Below, piece after piece: positions 1 to 3,818 of a DNA stretch of 8,061 bases. The translations under genes were made by a program, and so were the position numbers. The stretch lies in assembly GCA_023139025.1 (NCBI GenBank), contig JAGLOH010000084.1:1-8061 (forward strand), given 5' to 3'. The DNA comes from Candidatus Heimdallarchaeota archaeon. GTDB taxonomy: Archaea > Asgardarchaeota > Heimdallarchaeia > Heimdallarchaeales > Heimdallarchaeaceae. Numbering within the stretch: position 1 is the stretch's first letter; each line of letters starts with the position of its first letter. The notes under the pieces were generated by a model. The model saw only the letters and a list, made by a program, of their open reading frames with translations. It searched no databases and was not told where the DNA came from.

Positions 1-756
1 AACTAGAATACCAATTATGGAAACAAAACCAAGAATTGGGTCTAATTCTTTTGTTATGAACGTGACCAAGGAAGAATAAAAGATAAAATCACCAATACCA
101 ATTGCAACTGATTGACCGACTTCATGTTGAGTATTTGATGAAACAGATAAATTTGTTTTCTTGAATATCTTACTAATAGGCCCTTTAAAGACAGAATATA
201 TGTCGAACAATGAAATCAGAACTATAAGAGTTATGAATGTAATAAAGGAAAATATCATGCCAAATATGGTTCCCATAGCAATCCCTAGAAGAAAAACTAT
301 TGTATTTTTTACTTTAACACCTCCTTTTCCTAGAATGAAGGACCAAATAGCGAAAAACCCTAAAATTCCACCTAGTACTGCTGTGACAATCTCAACCCAG
401 AAGATATTCTCAAGGAATGTGACTTCAAAGAGATAGCCATGGATCCATAACATACACACAGAGGATGTAAAAAACGATAAAGCAAAGAATAACTTCAAAA
501 CCAAAATTAGATGCTTTTTTAAAGCAATAACAATCAGAAAGCCAGAGACAATAGCCACAGATACCAGAATTAAACCCTCTAAAATTTGAAAAGAGTATTC
601 TCCTTCGCCAGAAGGAAACAAAACGAGAAGAGTTTCCAAATTTGTATAGAGAATGCCGATTAAATAGCTTATTAGAATAACAGGTAAAACAACAAGAGAA
701 ATTGGTTGTTGTGCTTGGTAAGCAATTAATAAAAACCGACCTTTGAATTCAGACAT
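1..756 (-). CDS. Presenilin/signal-peptide-peptidase-like intramembrane aspartyl protease (C-terminus outside window)
   Basis: The frame is open from the ATG at 754-756 to the window edge: 252 residues with no stop, so the 3' end is missing. The product is very hydrophobic, with membrane segments near residues 18-37, 57-79, 83-104, 121-141, 151-190 (two helices), 216-233 and 238-252. Two family motifs are visible. Asp185 lies in FDIYSVFKG at the end of helix 6, matching the YD-type motif of archaeal presenilin homologues. Asp223 lies in GIGD (220-223) at helix 7, the GxGD motif. These would be the two catalytic aspartates that cleave peptide bonds inside the membrane. The C-terminal PAL motif and helix 9 would lie beyond the edge; archaeal homologues are about 300 residues, which fits. 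A weak Shine-Dalgarno-like AAGTGA sits about 7 nt before the ATG. The gene is last in the visible cluster, 32 nt after the DUF4430 gene. The family is seen from motifs; substrate and membrane orientation are unknown. Confidence 0.82.
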   Translation of the reverse strand, partial: MSEFKGRFLLIAYQAQQPISLVVLPVILISYLIGILYTNLETLLVLFPSGEGEYSFQILEGLILVSVAIVSGFLIVIALKKHLILVLKLFFALSFFTSSVCMLWIHGYLFEVTFLENIFWVEIVTAVLGGILGFFAIWSFILGKGGVKVKNTIVFLLGIAMGTIFGMIFSFITFITLIVLISLFDIYSVFKGPISKIFKKTNLSVSSNTQHEVGQSVAIGIGDFIFYSSLVTFITKELDPILGFVSIIGILV

Positions 757-788
757 ATCTCATTCACTTCATTAACTTTTTCAATTTT

Positions 789-1211
789 CTATCCTGTGTA
801 CTGTAGTTTGATTCTATCATCTTCCTCTAAATAATAGTTGCTAATTCCATAAGGAGAATATTGCCAATCATCTATTAGATAATTATAATAATAAAATGCC
901 CAATAATCAGGAAGTACTTCGGTATACCCATTTACACCCTTGACATATGATCCAAATGAGAAATTTGTTAATTCTAAATCTGCAACTAAGGAAAATGCAA
1001 CGAGAGAAGAAGCGCCCCCTTTAATAGTGACATTATATTCTTCATGGTTGTTTGTGGTTTTCAACGAACCGTAGTTAATAATTACTAAAACTGTAATTTC
1101 ATCCCCATTCTCATTAGGTTTTGTATTTTTGATATAGAATGAAAGAGCTATTGATATAATTGTCAGAATTATGATGGCTATTGTAAGAAAAACTATCTTT
1201 GATCGTTTCAA
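789..1211 (-). CDS. Membrane-anchored DUF4430-domain protein (putative ligand-binding partner of an ECF transporter)
   Basis: This 140-residue protein starts with a basic stretch (MKRSK) and one hydrophobic helix at residues 7-27, then a soluble domain. With no Lys/Arg-free cleavage region or lipobox Cys apparent, it is probably an N-terminal anchor with the domain outside (type II). Residues about 38-138 look like DUF4430, the fold also found in the C-terminal part of transcobalamin/intrinsic factor: a GVNG turn at 92-95, an aromatic YWAFYYYNY run at 103-111, and a closing EEDDRIKLQY strand at 129-138, equivalent to the family's GDxIxxxY ending. DUF4430 genes often accompany ECF transporter S components, including cobalamin-type ones, and the gene just upstream looks like one. 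The start is TTG at 1209-1211, overlapping the upstream TGA by 4 nt and preceded by a good GGTGG site. The ligand is an inference; a corrinoid is possible but unproven. Confidence 0.75.
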   Translation of the reverse strand: MKRSKIVFLTIAIIILTIISIALSFYIKNTKPNENGDEITVLVIINYGSLKTTNNHEEYNVTIKGGASSLVAFSLVADLELTNFSFGSYVKGVNGYTEVLPDYWAFYYYNYLIDDWQYSPYGISNYYLEEDDRIKLQYTG

Positions 1212-1870
1212 GTTTTACCACCTTCAGATACAGCAGATGCAATAGATTCCTCATTGTAGATAGAAGGAATCATTAGCTGTTTGATTCCTCTTGCCTTGAA
1301 AGCTGAATATATCCAGTTTATCATAGTCTTTGCGAAACTAAACAAAACAAAATTACTAACTACATGGGCTATGGTAAAAATAATACCACTACCAAGAAGT
1401 ACTAACAAATATTGGAAAACAAAATCACTTCTAATGACTACAATTTGATATCCGATTGTAGTTAATATATCATAAATAATAGCAAAGAAACTTCCAAAGA
1501 CACCTAATTCCCAATAAGAAAGCCTTAGGAATATCTTCCTCATTAAACCTGAAACTACAGCTAAACTAACATAGCATATTAATTTAAAAAAAATCAAATA
1601 ACCTGCTGACCCTATTATTGCTATTATAATAAACTCATAAACGACAGATATTGAAACAGCTACCATCAAACCATAGTAAACCCCAAACAATATCGAAACG
1701 AGAAAAATAGTTACAGAAATGAACTCCATATTTGGGACAAAAACAACAATAGTGGAAAGAACAATTCCCAGACTAGCTAACGATGCAGAAATAGACATCT
1801 TAAGGATAATATTGATTCTATTTTTAGGATTTTTCAGATGATTTTTCACTCTGTTTATCATTCTTAACAT
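1208..1870 (-). CDS. ECF transporter S-component-like integral membrane protein
   Basis: A 220-residue polytopic protein with about six hydrophobic segments: roughly residues 22-46, 50-61, 62-86, 94-112, 121-145 and 152-185. The region PNMEFISVTIFLVSILFG (46-63) followed by a small-residue-rich helix ending in VYE (to 79) matches the usual look of energy-coupling-factor substrate-binding subunits, in which a short helix after a Pro-containing loop leads into a glycine-marked turn. The first helix carries spaced small residues (S28, A29, A32, S33) of the kind used to contact EcfT. S components bind a vitamin or metal and need a shared EcfA/EcfA'/EcfT module. No such genes lie in this window, so the module would be encoded elsewhere. 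The DUF4430 gene directly downstream supports the call. A second ATG at 1859-1861 could also be the start; neither has a good Shine-Dalgarno site. Substrate unknown; a generic small membrane protein is the alternative. Confidence 0.62.
   Translation of the reverse strand: MLRMINRVKNHLKNPKNRINIILKMSISASLASLGIVLSTIVVFVPNMEFISVTIFLVSILFGVYYGLMVAVSISVVYEFIIIAIIGSAGYLIFFKLICYVSLAVVSGLMRKIFLRLSYWELGVFGSFFAIIYDILTTIGYQIVVIRSDFVFQYLLVLLGSGIIFTIAHVVSNFVLFSFAKTMINWIYSAFKARGIKQLMIPSIYNEESIASAVSEGGKT
1218..1222 (-). promoter_or_regulatory. Shine-Dalgarno site deciding the TTG start of the DUF4430 gene
   Basis: On the minus strand the sequence reads AAGGTGGT, then six bases, then TTG. This is the best ribosome-binding site in the left cluster. 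It lies inside the end of the ECF-S-like gene and supports translational coupling through the TTGA overlap at 1208-1211. Confidence 0.7.
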
Positions 1871-1876
1871 CCAATG

Positions 1877-1941
1877 TTAGTGCTTTGCTAAAAACCAATT
1901 AGCAGATTGATATCATTTAAAAGTAAAAGTATTAGTGCTTT
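1877..1941. repeat. Pair of 10-bp direct repeats flanking the divergent promoter
   Basis: TTAGTGCTTT occurs at 1877-1886 and again at 1932-1941, 55 bp start to start (about five helical turns). The copies bracket the TATA-like box at 1914-1923. A regulator binding site is a reasonable inference, but chance similarity in AT-rich DNA cannot be excluded. Confidence 0.35.
1914..1923 (-). promoter_or_regulatory. Candidate TATA box for the minus-strand ECF-S/DUF4430/protease cluster
   Basis: Read on the minus strand this is CTTTTAAATGA-like, matching the archaeal TTTAWA core. It would place transcription start near 1893, giving a leader of about 23 nt before the ATG at 1870. It is the best box in the divergent region for this strand and is bracketed by two copies of TTAGTGCTTT. 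Confidence 0.4.
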
Positions 1942-1961
1942 TCCTTCCTTAATAACACCCA

Positions 1962-2017
1962 CTTAAATTGAAAGAACTACGTTGGAAACTAACCTAACAT
2001 TTTTCAATATATTATAA
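1962..2017 (+). promoter_or_regulatory. Region with two candidate TATA boxes for the DUF151 gene
   Basis: CTTAAATT at 1962-1969 would give a start near 1992 and a leader of about 37 nt. ATATTATAAA at 2008-2017 is a better match to the core but too close to the ATG at 2029 to drive that start. No Shine-Dalgarno site precedes the ATG. The first box is therefore preferred, weakly. Confidence 0.25.
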
Positions 2018-2028
2018 ACAGTATTCCT

Positions 2029-2514
2029 ATGGAAAACAGTTCCTTTTCAGAAGATATAAAGCTGTTCAAAGTAATCAATATAGATGTGCTTACAGCTAGT
2101 CCAGATGTTTTTACAGCTGAAAAGGATCCAAGTGGAATTGAATTTGCTGAAATGCCATTATTGAATTTTGAACTTGAAAATGGTGAAAACTTCCTAATGG
2201 CAAATATTCCTATCTCAATAGCTATTGATATTTCAAGGGTTATTGGCGGAGTTAATGGTAATGATTCGCGACTTACACTAGCAGAACTTATCCCAGAGAT
2301 TTGTGTAGTTGAAAAAATCATAATCGATTCCATAGTTCCTTATTCAAATGCTTATCAAGCGACTGTTGAAATTAGGTTGGAAGGATTTTCAGATGTTCAA
2401 CATTTTCAGATGATACCAAGTCATGCTACACTGTTAGGCCTGATAGCTAATGCCGATATTTATGTATCTGACAATGTTATTAGAACAATTGATAATGTAG
2501 AGAATGAAGACTAA
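2029..2514 (+). CDS. DUF151 / bifunctional-nuclease-like domain protein, diverged
   Basis: A 161-residue soluble protein whose order of motifs follows the DUF151 (BFN) family: an N-terminal strand (KLFKVINIDV, 11-20), a strand with acidic residues ending in the loop before IPISIAIDISRVIGG (60-74), which is the eA.aIa..l.g helix, then LTLAELIPEI (82-91), which matches the thdLl segment. A VVEKIIIDSI strand (93-102), a YQATVEI strand (109-115) and a final IPSHATLLGLIANADIYV (129-146) correspond to RPSDAIALA..PIYV. The last motif is altered: the usual Arg and Asp appear as Ile129 and His132. Some DUF151 members have nuclease activity; others are stress-linked or of unknown role. Loss of the conserved acidic residue makes nuclease activity doubtful here. 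It appears monocistronic: the left neighbour is divergent, and a 318-nt gap follows. The first in-frame ATG was taken as start; no ribosome-binding site supports it. Confidence 0.7.
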   Translation: MENSSFSEDIKLFKVINIDVLTASPDVFTAEKDPSGIEFAEMPLLNFELENGENFLMANIPISIAIDISRVIGGVNGNDSRLTLAELIPEICVVEKIIIDSIVPYSNAYQATVEIRLEGFSDVQHFQMIPSHATLLGLIANADIYVSDNVIRTIDNVENED

Positions 2515-2537
2515 ATACCTCCTGTAAAACTTATGAC

Positions 2538-2733
2538 ACGAGAGTTTTGCACAAGCTCCTTTATCAGTCGTTTCTTCCAAACGACCGAATGTGGCTGCCA
2601 CAGCCCCACTTACACCACTGTCATCAACAAGCTGATGAGTTACGGTTCGTTTCTTTTTCCTTCAGTATATCTAGTCAACAACCTACAAGTACCAAAGATA
2701 TACGAAGAACATTCAAACCCTCCAAACTCTCGT
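2538..2733 (+). ncRNA. Candidate structured RNA (multi-branched, closed by a 10-bp long-range stem)
   Basis: This gene-free stretch contains an unusually dense set of inverted repeats. ACGAGAGTTT (2538-2547) pairs perfectly with AAACTCTCGT (2724-2733) and encloses four hairpins. A: GTCGTTT 2567-2573 with AAACGAC 2579-2585. B: GGCTG 2593-2597 with CAGCC 2601-2605. C: CATCA 2622-2626 with TGATG 2633-2637. D: CTTC plus GTATATCT (2660-2672) with AGATATAC plus GAAG (2696-2707), 12 pairs with one bulged A at 2664. G+C rises locally: 32 of 60 bases at 2581-2640. An alternative pairing of AAACGA (2579-2584) with TCGTTT (2647-2652) would compete with hairpin A and enclose B and C. I recognise no RNase P, SRP, tRNA or known riboswitch signature. 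It could be an independent ncRNA or part of the leader of the downstream genes; the strand is inferred from flanking genes. Confidence 0.45.
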
Positions 2734-2764
2734 ACGAAAAATCAAACCCCATAAAATTGATAAA

Positions 2765-2774
2765 CTATAAAATA
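2765..2774 (+). promoter_or_regulatory. Candidate TATA box for the small membrane protein and ABC transporter genes
   Basis: CTATAAAATA is a good archaeal TATA-core match located just after the putative RNA. It would start transcription near 2795-2800, giving a leader of about 35 nt before the ATG at 2833. A second AT-rich site, ATTTAAAT at 2805-2812, would instead give a nearly leaderless message. Confidence 0.35.
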
Positions 2775-2832
2775 TCTAAGTGAATTACAAAAACTACTAT
2801 CACCATTTAAATCAGATAAGAGAAGTGAACCA

Positions 2833-3003
2833 ATGACAGAAAAAAAGAAAATCAATGTAGATGAAGAGAAGAAGAGCGAAATTGACACTGAAATTGAAGA
2901 AGAAGAGTATGGAAATCGTGATTGGAAGAAGGTTCTTATTGGTATATTATTTGTTTTGATTGTAATTATATTTTGGTATGTTATTGAATATGCAGCTAGA
3001 TAA
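2833..3003 (+). CDS. Small single-pass membrane protein with charged N-terminus (56 aa)
   Basis: A short open frame from ATG 2833-2835 to TAA 3001-3003. Residues 1-33 are highly charged and acid-rich (a run of four Glu at 22-25) with basic clusters at 4-6 and 13-14; WKK at 31-33 then leads into one hydrophobic helix, residues 34-51, followed by the short tail EYAAR. This is the layout of a tail-anchored protein with a cytoplasmic N-terminus. A weak AAGTGA precedes the ATG by about 4 nt. The clean soluble/TM partition and the lack of rare-looking composition make it more likely real than random. It lies 59 nt before the ABC ATPase on the same strand and may be an accessory or assembly factor for that transporter; this is inference from position only. 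I recognise no family. Confidence 0.65.
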   Translation: MTEKKKINVDEEKKSEIDTEIEEEEYGNRDWKKVLIGILFVLIVIIFWYVIEYAAR

Positions 3004-3062
3004 TTAGTGTGTTGAGAAAAGAAAAATGATTTAAGTGTTTAGAGTATCACTTCTTTAGTCCC

Positions 3063-3818
3063 ATGGTCGATAGTCAAATAATTATTAGTAATTTACTCAA
3101 ATCTTATTCATCTAGAGCTGAAGAGTTAACAGTATTACGGGGGGTAAGTTTTGAAGTAGCTAGAGGTGAAGTAATCTGTTTACTTGGCACTTCAGGTTCG
3201 GGAAAAACAACAACGTTAAATCTTCTAGCTGGTATAGATAAACCAACAGCTGGAAAAATATATTATGATGGTAAAGACATCAATGAATGGACTACTGACC
3301 AACTATTTGAATATAGACTAAAAGATATCGGCTTCATTTTTCAGGAATTTTACCTTCTTGAGCACCTTAATGCTTTAGAAAATGTAATGGTCCCCATAAT
3401 TTTGAAAGGGGAATCAGAGGAAATTGCTCAAGATATTGCACTCCAATTGCTGAATCAAGTTGATTTAGGGAGAAAAGCTCTAAATTTACCTCAAGAATTA
3501 AGCTCAGGTGAGAAACAAAGAGTTTGTGTTGCTAGAGCAATAGCAAATAATCCATCAGTTCTAATTGCTGATGAACCTACAGGTACTTTGGACAGTAAGA
3601 CGGGAGATGATATAATGTCACTTCTATTGCGTCTAGCAAAGAAAAATAAAATGGCTATGATTTATACTACACATGATCCTTATTTCACTAAAATGGCTTC
3701 AAGAATCATTGTACTGCAAAAAGGAGTAATTGTTGAACATGATCCCAAAGATTTTGCAGACATAGGTTATGATAAATCAAAATTTGAATTTCTATTCAAG
3801 GGTGAAAATAATGAATGA
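3063..3818 (+). CDS. ABC transporter ATP-binding protein, MacB/LolD/FtsE type
   Basis: A complete 251-residue nucleotide-binding domain. Walker A is GTSGSGKTT (42-50), the Q-loop Gln is Q94 in FQEF, the signature is LSSGEKQ (146-152), Walker B is VLIADEPT (166-173) with catalytic Glu171, and the H-loop is His204 in TTHD. The signature has Ser and Glu where LSGGQ is usual, a common variant in this subfamily. These ATPases sit in the cytoplasm and drive FtsX-fold permeases by mechanotransmission rather than classical substrate channelling; typical roles are lipoprotein extraction, peptide or drug efflux, or cell-envelope control. The permease gene overlaps its last 8 nt, so they form one complex. 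The ATG has no Shine-Dalgarno site. A weak ATTTAAG about 30 nt upstream (3029-3035) could give a leaderless start, or the gene may be read through from the small upstream gene. Confidence 0.93.
   Translation: MVDSQIIISNLLKSYSSRAEELTVLRGVSFEVARGEVICLLGTSGSGKTTTLNLLAGIDKPTAGKIYYDGKDINEWTTDQLFEYRLKDIGFIFQEFYLLEHLNALENVMVPIILKGESEEIAQDIALQLLNQVDLGRKALNLPQELSSGEKQRVCVARAIANNPSVLIADEPTGTLDSKTGDDIMSLLLRLAKKNKMAMIYTTHDPYFTKMASRIIVLQKGVIVEHDPKDFADIGYDKSKFEFLFKGENNE
3801..3805 (+). promoter_or_regulatory. Shine-Dalgarno site (GGTGA) deciding the permease start
   Basis: GGTGA lies five bases before the ATG at 3811-3813, inside the last codons of the ATPase gene. It fixes 3811 as the start rather than the in-frame ATG at 3769, which has no such site and would give an overlap of 50 nt. 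Confidence 0.75.

Noticed and set aside
161..436. Open frame of 91 codons on the plus strand
   Set aside because: It lies antisense to the presenilin-like gene, which has clear catalytic motifs and membrane helices; this frame has no recognisable features.
2004..2333. Open frame of 109 codons on the minus strand
   Set aside because: It is antisense to the DUF151-like gene, and its serine/isoleucine-rich product is what the complementary frame of that gene gives.
2631..2640. CTGATGA resembling a box C of a C/D guide RNA
   Set aside because: The first base departs from RTGATGA, no properly spaced D box pair was found, and the bases are better explained by hairpin C.
2640..2660. GGTTCG resembling a tRNA T-arm
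   Set aside because: No matching T stem, acceptor stem or anticodon arm can be placed around it.
2538..2733. Miniature inverted-repeat transposon
   Set aside because: The 10-bp ends could be terminal repeats, but no target-site duplication flanks them, no second copy is in the window, and the internal hairpins fit a folded RNA better. Without other genome copies this stays open but less likely.
2533..2783. Two overlapping plus-strand frames of 73 and 78 codons (2533-2754 and 2547-2783)
   Set aside because: Both products are low-complexity, without motif, helix or ribosome-binding site, and they lie across the inverted repeats of the candidate RNA.
3769..3813. Upstream ATG giving a permease 14 residues longer
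   Set aside because: It has no ribosome-binding site and would overlap the ATPase gene by 50 nt; the ATG at 3811 has a GGTGA at ideal spacing.
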